In this document: positions 27,082-34,977 of the stretch, piece by piece | Position numbering within the stretch: the first letter of the stretch is position 1 | Layout of the letters: each line of letters begins with the position of its first letter | Assembly: GCF_000519325.1 (NCBI RefSeq) | Contig: NZ_KI912613.1 | Location: 5,058,171 to 5,122,170 of the forward strand | Direction: 5' to 3' | Length of the DNA stretch: 64,000 nucleotides | Origin: Patulibacter minatonensis DSM 18081 | Lineage (GTDB): Bacteria; Actinomycetota; Thermoleophilia; Solirubrobacterales; Solirubrobacteraceae | Notes under the pieces: model-generated | The model's database searches: none | What the model saw: the letters and a program-made list of their open reading frames with translations, nothing else | Told to the model about the DNA's origin: nothing | Position numbers and translations under genes: made by a program

Positions 27082-27322
27082 GTAGTCGGACCACCCGGGC
27101 CGATCCCCCCCTCCCGATCCGCGAGGTCGGGGCGCGGGCCCGTGCGGCGCTCGCGGTGCCCGCACCGGCGTCGCCCGTATCCACCCCGACACCCCGGCGA
27201 TACCGGTCTGCAATGCGGGTGGCGCACCATGGACCCATGGAATCCCGCGACGCCGCCTCCGGCCCCGTGCCGACGAGCTCCCGGCGCTCGCGTCCCGTTC
27301 CCTGTGCCCCGGAGGCCTCGTC

Positions 27323-27835
27323 GTGCTGATCGAATCCGCCACGTCCACCGCTCCGACGACGCTCGCGCCGTCGGACGACCGGGCTCTGGCGTCCACCGCG
27401 CGGCACGAGGCCGTCGTCGGCCGCGACAGCACGTTCGACCGGGCCGCGCGGGCCATCGACGCCCTCGACGAGCTGGCGCGTCGCCGGCGCTCGCAGGAGC
27501 TCGTCCTCGCGCTGGAGCGCCTCGGCGCCGGCCTCGACTCGGCCATCGGCGCCCTCGACCAGGCCGTCGCACCGTCGACCACCGCACGCGCGCTGCCCAC
27601 GCCGGCGCCGAAGGCGACGTGGACGCCCATCTCGACGCCGGTGGTCCCGATCACCGCGCACGTGCCGATGCAGGCCGTCGCCGCTCCCGCCCCCGTGGCC
27701 GCCGCGCCGACCGCGCCGCGCGTCCCGGCCGCGACGGTCCCGGCCGTCGCCGCGGAGCCGAAGCGCCCGATGCGGCAGGCCCCGGCGGGCCTGGCGGCCC
27801 ACGTCATCGACTTCTCGGAGCAGGTCGTCGCCTGA
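27323..27835 (+). CDS. Small protein with helical N-terminus and AGLAAHVIDF C-terminal motif
   Basis: 170 aa. A helical N-terminal half (AARAIDALDELARRRRSQEL, LERLGAGLDSAIGALDQAV), a Pro/Ala-rich linker, and a short C-terminal motif PAGLAAHVIDFSEQVV. GGAGG lies 8 nt before GTG 27323. The convergent neighbour (27920-28510) ends in a similar PAALAEHVVDLRVAV, pointing to common ancestry or a shared docking peptide. No known family recognised. Confidence 0.6.
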   Translation: MLIESATSTAPTTLAPSDDRALASTARHEAVVGRDSTFDRAARAIDALDELARRRRSQELVLALERLGAGLDSAIGALDQAVAPSTTARALPTPAPKATWTPISTPVVPITAHVPMQAVAAPAPVAAAPTAPRVPAATVPAVAAEPKRPMRQAPAGLAAHVIDFSEQVVA

Positions 27836-27919
27836 CCAGGAGGCGGTCGTCGACCGCGCGCCGGGGACCCCGGGAGGCCGCGGCACCCGACGGACCCGGC
27901 GGGGCGACGCCGGACGCCG

Positions 27920-28510
27920 TCAGGCCGGGGCGTCGCGCTGAGCCGTCGCCGCGCTCGCCCGCAGACGGGCCTCCGGCACGGCGACCCGGAGGTCGACCAC
28001 GTGCTCGGCCAGTGCGGCCGGCGCCAGGGCCGCCATCCCGGAGGGGAGCTCGGGGACGACCTCGGTGGGCTCGGGCGGCAGGCTCCTGCCCCTGGCGGTC
28101 CGGCGCCCGGACACCAGGACCGGCCGGGGATCGTCGCGGACCTCCGCCGTCGGCGCCTCCGCCGGACGGGACCCCGGCACGACCGGGACGCCCATCGAGC
28201 CCACGACGTCGGCGAGGGTCCTCCGGGTGCGCTCGAGCTGGGCGAGCGTCGCGTCGAGGACCGCCAGGACCCGTCGGGCGTCCTCGACGCTCATCGCGGG
28301 CGCCGCACCGATCCCGGGCTCCCGGAGGGCGGGGACGACCTCGTGCGACGCCGTCGTCGCGCCCCGGATCGACCGGCGCAGCGCCGCCCGTGCCGCTGCG
28401 GGCGCACCGCCCTCGACCGACCGACGGGCTCCGGGGGACCGCGCGGGGCGACCGTCGCGGACGGCGGGGGTGACGGTGGCGCGTGCGAGCTGCTCTGGGA
28501 GGGGGGACAC
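27920..28510 (-). CDS. Small protein with central helix and AALAEHVVDL C-terminal motif
   Basis: 196 aa from GTG 28510, which has GGAGG 6 nt upstream. Polar, Arg/Pro-rich N-terminus; a helix AMSVEDARRVLAVLDATLAQ then LERTRRTLADVVGSM; a Pro-rich linker; and the C-terminal PAALAEHVVDLRVAV shared with its convergent neighbour at 27323-27835. A SigF-like promoter sequence lies 36-61 bp upstream. Function unknown. Confidence 0.6.
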   Translation of the reverse strand: MSPLPEQLARATVTPAVRDGRPARSPGARRSVEGGAPAAARAALRRSIRGATTASHEVVPALREPGIGAAPAMSVEDARRVLAVLDATLAQLERTRRTLADVVGSMGVPVVPGSRPAEAPTAEVRDDPRPVLVSGRRTARGRSLPPEPTEVVPELPSGMAALAPAALAEHVVDLRVAVPEARLRASAATAQRDAPA

Positions 28511-28545
28511 GTCATCCTCCGGGTGCTGTTCCGGGCGCGGGGCTC

Positions 28546-28571
28546 GTACCCGCGCGCCCACCGGACGAAAC
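28546..28571 (-). promoter_or_regulatory. SigB/SigF-like promoter before the 28510 gene
   Basis: On the minus strand GTTT (28571-28568) is followed by 16 nt and GGGTAC (28551-28546), close to the GTTT-N14-16-GGGTAT consensus for SigB/SigF-type sigma factors. The -10 lies 36 bp before the start. The match is seen; use by the sigma factor at 25184 is inference. Confidence 0.45.
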
Positions 28572-28635
28572 CGCGACCGACGCCGCCCAGTGACCGCTCG
28601 TCCGACGGCGCGGACGTCGCCGGGCCGTGGCGCGA

Positions 28636-28932
28636 TCAGCGTCGGGCATCGCCCCCGCTGGCCACCCGGACCTCGGTGATCACCTCGTCGAGCGCCTGCT
28701 GCGCGGCGCCGAGCGTCGCCTGCAGGCGACGCAGCGCGTCGACGGTCCGCAGGAGCCGGGCGGTGTCGGCGTCGTCCACGGGACGACGCGGAGCGTGGAC
28801 GGCGGGCGCCGGGATCGGCAGGGACGCGTCGGCCCGGGCGCCCCGTCGCGCCGGCGCCGTCACGGCCGTGAGCCGGTGGGCGTCGAGCGAGGACGGGACG
28901 GGGAGCGGTGCGGGACCGCGACGATCAGACAT
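28636..28932 (-). CDS. Small helical protein of unknown function
   Basis: 98 aa. N-terminal half is Pro/Ala/Arg-rich; the C-terminal half is one long amphipathic helix (DTARLLRTVDALRRLQATLG, AAQQALDEVITEVRV). GAGG lies before ATG 28932. The helix resembles those of the other small genes in this block. The upstream gap (28933-29079) has an inverted repeat listed separately. Confidence 0.55.
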   Translation of the reverse strand: MSDRRGPAPLPVPSSLDAHRLTAVTAPARRGARADASLPIPAPAVHAPRRPVDDADTARLLRTVDALRRLQATLGAAQQALDEVITEVRVASGGDARR

Positions 28933-28997
28933 ACGGGACCTCGGGGAAGGACGAACGGACCGGATGAGGACCCATCGGCAGACGGGCGCTGGTCCTT

Positions 28998-29009
28998 TAC
29001 ACCAGTGTA
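28998..29009. promoter_or_regulatory. TACAC-CA-GTGTA inverted repeat
   Basis: TACAC (28998-29002), 2 nt, GTGTA (29005-29009). On the minus strand TACACT could be a -10 box for the 28932 gene, so a repressor site overlapping a promoter is plausible. Confidence 0.3.
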
Positions 29010-29079
29010 GGAAGTCGGCGTGTGACCGTCGACCCCGTTCCCGGGGAGGCGGGCAGCACCGGCCACGGCCCGGACCGCG

Positions 29080-29916
29080 TCAGACCGGCGCGACGAGCGC
29101 GCGGGACCGCGCGGCCCGGGCGTGCTCGACGACCTCGAACACGAACCACCGGGGCTCGCCGTCCCCCGCACGGACGAGCGACACCTCGACGCGCACCGGG
29201 AGCACCTCGCCGTCCGCGGCGATCCACCGGGTCTCGAGCGACCACCCGTCCCGGGCACCGTCGAGCGCCTCCCGGACCAGGACGTGGCCGGCGCCGAGGT
29301 CGTCGGGGTGCGTCAGCTCCTGCAGGTCGCAGCGCAGCAGCGTGGCCTCGTCCCGGCGGAGGAGCCGGCAGAGGCGTCGGTTCACGCGGAGCCACCGGCC
29401 GTCGGTCGAGATCAGCGCCTTGGCGACGGGCGCGTGGGCGAAGGAGAGCTCGAGGAGCTCCCCCGGCTCGGCGGGGATCAGCCGTTCGCGGCGGCCGGCG
29501 AGCAGCTCGCGGCTCACCACCATCGTGGGCGCGGCGCGCTGGGGGACGTGCCGCTCGATCCCCGCCGAGGTCGTGGTCGGAGCGGGATCCTCGTCCTCCT
29601 CCCACGTCGCGTCGACGGCGTCGTCCTGCGGGGCGACGTCGTCGGCCGGGTGGTCGGTGGACTCCGCGAGCACGACCTCGAGGCGCTCCCCGACGATCCC
29701 GCAGGACCGCAGCCCGCCCCCGAGCTGGTCGCGCAGGGCGCCCGCGAGGTCCAGCGGGTGCTGTGCGTGCACCGTGAGCAGCACGCGGCGTCCGACGAAC
29801 GCCTCGACCGCGACCGCGCCGACGCCGGGCACGCGCTCGAGCAGGTCGACGGTCCGGTCGAGCTGGTCGAGGTCGCGGAGCGGCCCGACCGCGACGCGGG
29901 AGGCGCCGATGATCAT
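29080..29916 (-). CDS. PAS-domain protein
   Basis: 278 aa. The N-terminal about 80 residues form a ferredoxin-like alpha-beta segment (VDLLERVPGVGAVAVEAFVG, RRVLLTVHAQHPLDLAGAL); an acidic linker follows; residues about 150-265 are a PAS fold (LSFAHAPVAKALISTDGRWL, LLRRDEATLL, LTHPDDL, WIAADGEVLPVRVEVSL, WFVFEVVEHA). No kinase, cyclase or HTH output domain is present, so it would signal by protein contact. It ends the small-protein cluster on its right side. Sensor role inferred from the PAS domain. Confidence 0.7.
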   Translation of the reverse strand: MIIGASRVAVGPLRDLDQLDRTVDLLERVPGVGAVAVEAFVGRRVLLTVHAQHPLDLAGALRDQLGGGLRSCGIVGERLEVVLAESTDHPADDVAPQDDAVDATWEEDEDPAPTTTSAGIERHVPQRAAPTMVVSRELLAGRRERLIPAEPGELLELSFAHAPVAKALISTDGRWLRVNRRLCRLLRRDEATLLRCDLQELTHPDDLGAGHVLVREALDGARDGWSLETRWIAADGEVLPVRVEVSLVRAGDGEPRWFVFEVVEHARAARSRALVAPV

Positions 29917-30116
29917 CGCGGGGCCCTCCGGCCGCGGTGCCGGACGGGGCGGAGGTGCTGGTGCTCCGTCGGTGTGCGTCCGGTCATGGCGAGAGCATCG
30001 GACACCGGGCCGCGGGCCACAACGAGGCTACGTCGTCCGTCCGTCGCGGGTGCACCGCACACTCAACGTTCGGCCGACCGGCCCGCGGAGTGCGCACCCC
30101 GCTCTACGATCGGGGG

Positions 30117-30260
30117 GTGACGATCGAGCCGCACGAGCCGCCGCCCAGGGACCCGGAGGGCGAGGACGGCCTGCCGCGCGGCGAGTGGCCCGTCGGCTCG
30201 CTGATTGCGATCTTCGCGTTCGTGATCGTCATCCTGCTGCTGTTCACACAGTTCGGCTGA
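30117..30260 (+). CDS. Single-helix small membrane protein
   Basis: 47 aa from GTG 30117. An acidic/Pro-rich N-terminus (about 25 residues, IEPHEPPPRDPEGED) is followed by one membrane helix (VGSLIAIFAFVIVILLLFTQ). The layout resembles tiny oxidase subunits such as subunit IIa, but there are no oxidase genes around, so this is only a possibility. Confidence 0.45.
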   Translation: MTIEPHEPPPRDPEGEDGLPRGEWPVGSLIAIFAFVIVILLLFTQFG

Positions 30261-30302
30261 CGCCGGGAGCCGACACCGGGACGCCCTGGCTACGGATTCG
30301 TA

Positions 30303-30320
30303 GGCTACTCTTGAGTAGCC
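30303..30320 (+). promoter_or_regulatory. Perfect 18-nt palindromic operator before the monooxygenase gene
   Basis: GGCTACTC (30303-30310), TT, GAGTAGCC (30313-30320). It lies 26 bp before the ATG, where it would overlap the promoter or the leader. TetR- and MarR-type repressors bind such sites. No regulator gene is adjacent. Confidence 0.55.
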
Positions 30321-30345
30321 CCGTCTCCCTCCCTAGGATGGACCC

Positions 30346-31890
30346 ATGAGCACCACCGCTGCGCCGTCGCAGTCCGTCACCACCGCGCCACTCCCTGCCG
30401 AGGTCCGCGTCGCCATCGTCGGCAGCGGGTTCTCCGGGCTCGGCATGGCCGTCGGCCTGCTGCAGGACGACGAGCGCAACTTCGTGATCCTCGAGCAGGC
30501 GGACGACATCGGCGGCACGTGGCGCGACAACGTGTACCCCGGGTGCGCCTGCGACGTCCCGTCGCACATGTACTCGTTCTCGTTCGCGCCGAACCCGGAC
30601 TGGTCGCGCTCGTTCGCGACCCAGCCGGAGATCTGGGCCTACCAGCAGCGCGTCGTCGAGCGGTTCGGCCTGCGGCCGTACGTGCGCACCGGCGCGGAGG
30701 TCGTCGACGCGACGTGGGACGGCGCGACCCAGCGGTGGACGGTGCAGACGAAGCGCGGCACCGTCGTCGCGCAGTTCCTCGTCGCCGGCACCGGCCCGCT
30801 GTGCGAGCCGAAGTACCCCGACCTGCCCGGCCTCGACACCTTCGAGGGCACCGTCTTCCACTCGGCGCGGTGGGACCACGACCACGACCTGACGGGCGAG
30901 CGCATCGCCGTCATCGGCACGGGCGCGTCGGCCATCCAGTTCGTGCCGCGGATCCAGCCGCAGGCGAAGTCGCTCGTGCTCTTCCAGCGCACGCCGCCGT
31001 GGGTCCTCCCCCGCCCCGACCGTCCGATCACCCCGATCGAGCGGTTCGTCTTCCGCCGGGCACCGCTCGCGCAGAAGCTCGCGCGGCTCGGCATCTACGT
31101 CGGCCGCGAGAGCTTCGTGCTGTCGTTCAACCACGTCGCGAAGCTCCGCGGACTGCCCCGGATCATCGGGCTCGCCCACCTGCGCCGCCAGATCCCGAAG
31201 GACGCCGAGCTGCGCGCGAAGCTGACCCCGGACTACCAGGTCGGCTGCAAGCGGGTCCTGATCTCCAACGAGTACTTCCCGGCGCTGAACGCCCCGAACG
31301 CGGACGTCAACACCTCCGGGATCCGCGAGGTCCGCCCGCACTCGATCGTCGACAACGAGGGCGTGGAGCACGAGGTCGACACGATCATCCACGGCACCGG
31401 GTTCCACGTCACCGACCAGCCGATCGCCGACCGCCTCGTCGGGGCCGACGGTCGCCGGCTGGCGGAGCACTGGAGCCAGGGCATGGAGGCCTACCGTGGC
31501 ACCACGATCGCGGGCTTCCCGAACCTCTTCATGCTCGTCGGCCCGAACACCGGGCTCGGCCACAACTCGATCATCTACATGATCGAGTCGCAGGTCGGCT
31601 ACGTCCGCGACGCCCTGCGCCGGGCCCGCGCCGAGGGCATCGGTGCGCTCGCCCCGCGGCAGCCGGTCGTCGACGCCGAGAACGAGGAGATCCAGGAGCG
31701 CCTGCAGGGCACGGTCTGGAACGACGGCGGCTGCGCCTCGTGGTACCTCGACAAGCGCGGCCGCAACACGACGCTCTGGCCCGACTTCACGTTCCTCTAC
31801 CGCCGGCGGGTCGCGTCGTTCGACACCGAGTCCTACGAGACCACCCCGGCGGTCGCGGCGCCCCCGGCCCGGCCGACCGCCCGGGTCTGA
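30346..31890 (+). CDS. Flavin-containing monooxygenase, Baeyer-Villiger type
   Basis: 514 aa NADPH/FAD enzyme inserting oxygen next to ketones. FAD Rossmann motif GSGFSGLG (about residues 26-33); E-Q-ADDIGGTWRDN-YPGCACD, a conserved FMO/BVMO segment; the fingerprint F-x-G-x-x-x-H-x-x-x-W in FEGTVFHSARWDHD; a second Rossmann motif GTGASA for NADPH; and near the C-terminus GPNTGLGHNS. Length is normal. A lone gene preceded by the palindrome at 30303-30320. It probably degrades steroids, ketones or other hydrophobics, but substrate cannot be predicted. Confidence 0.88.
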   Translation: MSTTAAPSQSVTTAPLPAEVRVAIVGSGFSGLGMAVGLLQDDERNFVILEQADDIGGTWRDNVYPGCACDVPSHMYSFSFAPNPDWSRSFATQPEIWAYQQRVVERFGLRPYVRTGAEVVDATWDGATQRWTVQTKRGTVVAQFLVAGTGPLCEPKYPDLPGLDTFEGTVFHSARWDHDHDLTGERIAVIGTGASAIQFVPRIQPQAKSLVLFQRTPPWVLPRPDRPITPIERFVFRRAPLAQKLARLGIYVGRESFVLSFNHVAKLRGLPRIIGLAHLRRQIPKDAELRAKLTPDYQVGCKRVLISNEYFPALNAPNADVNTSGIREVRPHSIVDNEGVEHEVDTIIHGTGFHVTDQPIADRLVGADGRRLAEHWSQGMEAYRGTTIAGFPNLFMLVGPNTGLGHNSIIYMIESQVGYVRDALRRARAEGIGALAPRQPVVDAENEEIQERLQGTVWNDGGCASWYLDKRGRNTTLWPDFTFLYRRRVASFDTESYETTPAVAAPPARPTARV

Positions 31891-31908
31891 GGTCCGGGGC
31901 CGCGGGGC

Positions 31909-32568
31909 TCAGGCGACGCGCTGGACGCGCCGGGCGGAGGCCCGGCCCCAGTGCTCGGCGCAGTCGGTCGAGCAGAAGCAGCGCAGCTGCGCGTCGTCCT
32001 CCCCCGCCGGGGCGATCGCCACGGCCGGGTCGATCGGCAGTCCGCAGACCGGGTCCATCACGGGCCGGGCGTCGTCGTCGAGCCGCAGGTCGACCTCGCT
32101 GACCGACAGCGGCTGGACGAGGCCCGCGACCTCGACCACGCCGTGCTCCCGGGTGACGGCCCACGGCGGGACCGTGGCGTCGGGGTGCTCGGCCATCAGG
32201 ATGCGCCCCGGCTCGGCGAGGTCGCAGAGCCGCGCCGCGACGTTGATGACGGTGCCGACGTAGTCGTCGCCGTCGAAGACGAGCGCGGCGCCGCGGCAGA
32301 TGCCCACCCGGACCTCGAGCGGACAGGCGCCTCCGAGGTGGTGCCGGATCTCGAGGGTCGCGGCAGCGATCGAGCCCCGCTCGGCGCCCGACAGCATGAC
32401 GCCGTCCCCGAGCCACTTCATGACCCGGACGCCGCGACGGTCCGCGGCGTGGCGCACGACGGAGCGCATCATCGAGAGGACCGAGACGGCCTCCTCGTCG
32501 CCGTTGCGCTCCGTGTACGCGCTGAACCCGCAGAGGTCGATGAACGCGAAGCAGCGATCGACCCTCAT
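31909..32568 (-). CDS. Class III nucleotidyl cyclase fused to a YHS-like metal-binding domain
   Basis: 219 aa. Residues 1-160 are a class III adenylyl/guanylyl cyclase catalytic domain: FIDLCGFSAYTE (first metal Asp), KWLGDGVML (second metal Asp) and DYVGTVINVAARLCDLAEPG (the R/N transition-state region). The C-terminal about 45 residues are DPVCGLPIDP ... RCFCSTDCAEHWGRA, a YHS-type domain with Cys ligands. Such domains bind metal in heavy-metal enzymes, so cyclase activity may respond to metal or redox. Soluble, no membrane segment. It probably makes cAMP; nucleotide choice is not certain. Confidence 0.82.
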   Translation of the reverse strand: MRVDRCFAFIDLCGFSAYTERNGDEEAVSVLSMMRSVVRHAADRRGVRVMKWLGDGVMLSGAERGSIAAATLEIRHHLGGACPLEVRVGICRGAALVFDGDDYVGTVINVAARLCDLAEPGRILMAEHPDATVPPWAVTREHGVVEVAGLVQPLSVSEVDLRLDDDARPVMDPVCGLPIDPAVAIAPAGEDDAQLRCFCSTDCAEHWGRASARRVQRVA

Positions 32569-32660
32569 GACCGGGCTCCTGGCGCCGACCGACGGCGGGG
32601 TGTCAGCTGGGTGCGGACGATCCGCACATCATGACAGCCCCGCCGACCCTCCGACGTCGA

Positions 32661-33776
32661 TCAGTTCAGTCCGAGGAAGACCGGGAAGACCTTGCGCTCG
32701 GCGCCGTCGATCGTCTTCAGCCCCGAGTAGAAGATGTCGACGGGGTCGCGGACCTGGAACCACAGGAAGCCGCGGAGCTGGTTCTTCTTCGCGATGTCCC
32801 ACGCGGTCTGGGTCCACTTCGCCGCGTTCTCCTCGGACGTCGCCTGGCTGCCCTCGGCGATGTAGGCGAACTCCGTGATGTAGAGCTTGTTGACCGCGCC
32901 GGCCGGGACCCGCTTGGTCCGCGCGATCTTCCGCAGCAGCGACTTGGTGCGCGGGATGTTCCGGATCGTCCACATCGTGTCGCTCTTCAGCGTCTTCGCC
33001 GGGTTCACGAGGTAGTCGTAGGAGTGCAGCGTCCAGCCGTCGGCCTTGATCGCGTAGTCCTTGGCCTTCGTGCCCTTCCGCGGCTTGAACTTCGAGTCCA
33101 GGCCGAGGGCGCGCTGGACCCAGGTGCCCGGGTTCGTCGACTTCGGGTTGCGCGCGTACGGGGCGAGCTCGCCGGCCGTGACCATCGCCTTCGGGGTCTG
33201 GGCCTTGACCTCCTCGTAGGCGATGTTCTGCATCTTGCGCCACACCTCGGGCCCGTGCTTCTTCGGGAACAGGGTGTAGATGTTCGCCTCGTTCATCGGC
33301 TCCCAGACCAGCCGGATCGGCAGGTCCTTCAGCGCGGTGACCGACGACTTCACGAGCGCGCGGTAACGCTTGAGGCTGATGTCCCGCGCGTCGTCGAAGC
33401 CGCCGCCCTGCGGGGCCGCGATCAGCCCGTTGAAGCCGATGAACATCGTGTCGATGCCGTTGGCGAGGGCCTCCGTCGCGTACCGGCGGATCGACTCGAT
33501 CTCGTGCGGCGCGGGGTGGCTCGTCTTGCCCTCCCACTGGATGTAGGTGCGCACGAACTTCACGTTCGCGGCCTTCGCCGTCGCGAAGAACTCGGCGCGC
33601 TGGACGGGGTCGTCCGAGCGCGGCAGGTTCTCGTCCATCAGGCCCTTGGAGAGCGCCGAGGCCTGCGGCGCGAGAACCAGCATCGGGACGGCGCTCGCGA
33701 GGAGCACGAGGAACAGGAGGAGGGAGCGGTGGGACGCGGTGAGGCGGCCCGGTGCCGCTGGGGCTGTGTGACGCAC
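32661..33776 (-). CDS. Secreted glycoside-hydrolase-like protein (clan GH-A type fold)
   Basis: 371 aa. Signal peptide or anchor at residues 18-42. A (beta/alpha)8-type protein with catalytic-type acids: LVWEPMNEANIY (acid/base Glu163 after Asn) and KLYITEFAYIAE (nucleophile Glu302), the GH-A pattern found in GH5, GH39 and related families. WTLHSYDYL and GFLWFQVRDP fit strands 6 and 8. Substrate unknown. GTG 33776 is the chosen start; no strong SD. It lies downstream of rsfS with about 90 bp between and may be separately transcribed. Confidence 0.72.
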   Translation of the reverse strand: MRHTAPAAPGRLTASHRSLLLFLVLLASAVPMLVLAPQASALSKGLMDENLPRSDDPVQRAEFFATAKAANVKFVRTYIQWEGKTSHPAPHEIESIRRYATEALANGIDTMFIGFNGLIAAPQGGGFDDARDISLKRYRALVKSSVTALKDLPIRLVWEPMNEANIYTLFPKKHGPEVWRKMQNIAYEEVKAQTPKAMVTAGELAPYARNPKSTNPGTWVQRALGLDSKFKPRKGTKAKDYAIKADGWTLHSYDYLVNPAKTLKSDTMWTIRNIPRTKSLLRKIARTKRVPAGAVNKLYITEFAYIAEGSQATSEENAAKWTQTAWDIAKKNQLRGFLWFQVRDPVDIFYSGLKTIDGAERKVFPVFLGLN

Positions 33777-33864
33777 CCGCGGAAAGATAGGGCAAACCGT
33801 CCACCCGGCGTGCCGGTTCCCGGAGCGTCCCGGAGCGCGTCGGGACGCGCTCGCGTACGCCGGC

Positions 33865-34350
33865 TCAGTCGACGTAGAGCGCTTCGTCGTCGTCGCCGGG
33901 GCCGTCCCCGCCGACCGACGTCTCGCCCGCGACGTCCGAGACGTCGAACCGCGGGCGGTCGCCCCAGAGGCTCTCGAGGCGGTAGAAGGCCCGGGTCTCC
34001 GGCACGAAGATGTGGACGACGACGTCGCCGTAGTCCAGCAGGATCCAGCGGGCCTCCTGCACGCCCTCGGTGCGCTTGGGCAGCAGGCGCTCGCCGTCGT
34101 GCTTCAGGCCCTCGTGGATGGAGTCGTGGATCGCCTTGGCCTGGCGGTCCGTGCGGCCCGTGCAGATGACGAAGGCGTCGGTGTAGGCCGACGCCCCGCG
34201 GAGGTCGACCGCGACGACGTCGAGCGCCTTGCGGTCGCCCGCGGCGGTCGCGATGCGGCGCACCAGGCCCTCGAGCTCCGGGTCGGGAGGCAGGACGACG
34301 TCGTCGACGTCGGGCGACGCGTTCTGGGAGATGTAGGTGCGTTTGCTCAT
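33865..34350 (-). CDS. rsfS: Ribosomal silencing factor RsfS
   Basis: 161 aa. Binds ribosomal protein uL14 on the 50S subunit and blocks subunit joining in starvation. Core family region about residues 27-130: DRKALDVVAVDLRG, YTDAFVICTGRTDRQAKAI, EGVQEARWILLDYGDVVVHIF and FYRLESLWGD. The acidic C-terminal tail is an extension. ATG 34350 overlaps the nadD stop (ATGA), so the pair is coupled. Confidence 0.93.
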   Translation of the reverse strand: MSKRTYISQNASPDVDDVVLPPDPELEGLVRRIATAAGDRKALDVVAVDLRGASAYTDAFVICTGRTDRQAKAIHDSIHEGLKHDGERLLPKRTEGVQEARWILLDYGDVVVHIFVPETRAFYRLESLWGDRPRFDVSDVAGETSVGGDGPGDDDEALYVD

Positions 34351-34964
34351 GCGGTCGACCTCCCACGGTAGAGCCCCAGACGGTCGATGCGCGCCTCGAC
34401 CCCCGGCGGGACCAGGTGCCGGACCGTGCGCCCGGACCGCACGCGGGCCCGGATCTCGGTCGAGGAGAGCTGCAGCGACGGCATCCGGAACGGCAGGAGG
34501 CGGTCGGGGTGTCCCAGGCGGGTGACGGTCTCCCGCGCGCGCTCGTGGGTGTCCTCCCCGCGCTCCGCGACGCCGATCGCGGCGAAGCGCAGGACGTCGC
34601 GGGGCCGGCTCCAGGACTCGAGCCCCGCGGCCGCGTCCCCGCCCAGGAGCAGGACGAACTCCGCGTCCGGGTGCTCGGCGGTCAGCCCCTCGAGCGTGTC
34701 GGCGGTGTAGGACGGGCCCTCGCGGCGGAGCTCGACGTCGGAGACCGCCAGCCGTCCCTCGTCGCCTTCCACCGCGGCCCGGCAGAGGGCGAGGCGCTCC
34801 TCTGCCCCCGGGTCGTCCTCGACGTCCTTGTGCGGCGGGCGGGCGGCGAGGACGAGCCGGACCTCGTCGAGCCCCAGTTCGTCGCGTGCGCACTCCGCGA
34901 GGACCAGGTGCCCGAGGTGCGGCGGGTTGAACGTGCCGCCGAGGAGGCCGATCCGCGGGGCCAC
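34347..34964 (-). CDS. nadD: Nicotinate-nucleotide adenylyltransferase NadD
   Basis: About 205 aa from GTG 34964 (an upstream GTG at 35003 would overlap proA by 26 bp). Makes deamido-NAD from nicotinate mononucleotide and ATP. GGTFNPPHLGHL holds the HxGH nucleotidyl-transfer motif; RPPHK and LPFRMPSLQLSSTEIRARV hold the ISxTxIR-like motif. Family length is usual. It sits between proA and rsfS; the rsfS start overlaps its stop. Confidence 0.92.
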   Translation of the reverse strand: MAPRIGLLGGTFNPPHLGHLVLAECARDELGLDEVRLVLAARPPHKDVEDDPGAEERLALCRAAVEGDEGRLAVSDVELRREGPSYTADTLEGLTAEHPDAEFVLLLGGDAAAGLESWSRPRDVLRFAAIGVAERGEDTHERARETVTRLGHPDRLLPFRMPSLQLSSTEIRARVRSGRTVRHLVPPGVEARIDRLGLYRGRSTA

Positions 34965-34977
34965 GGGGCGGGTCGGG

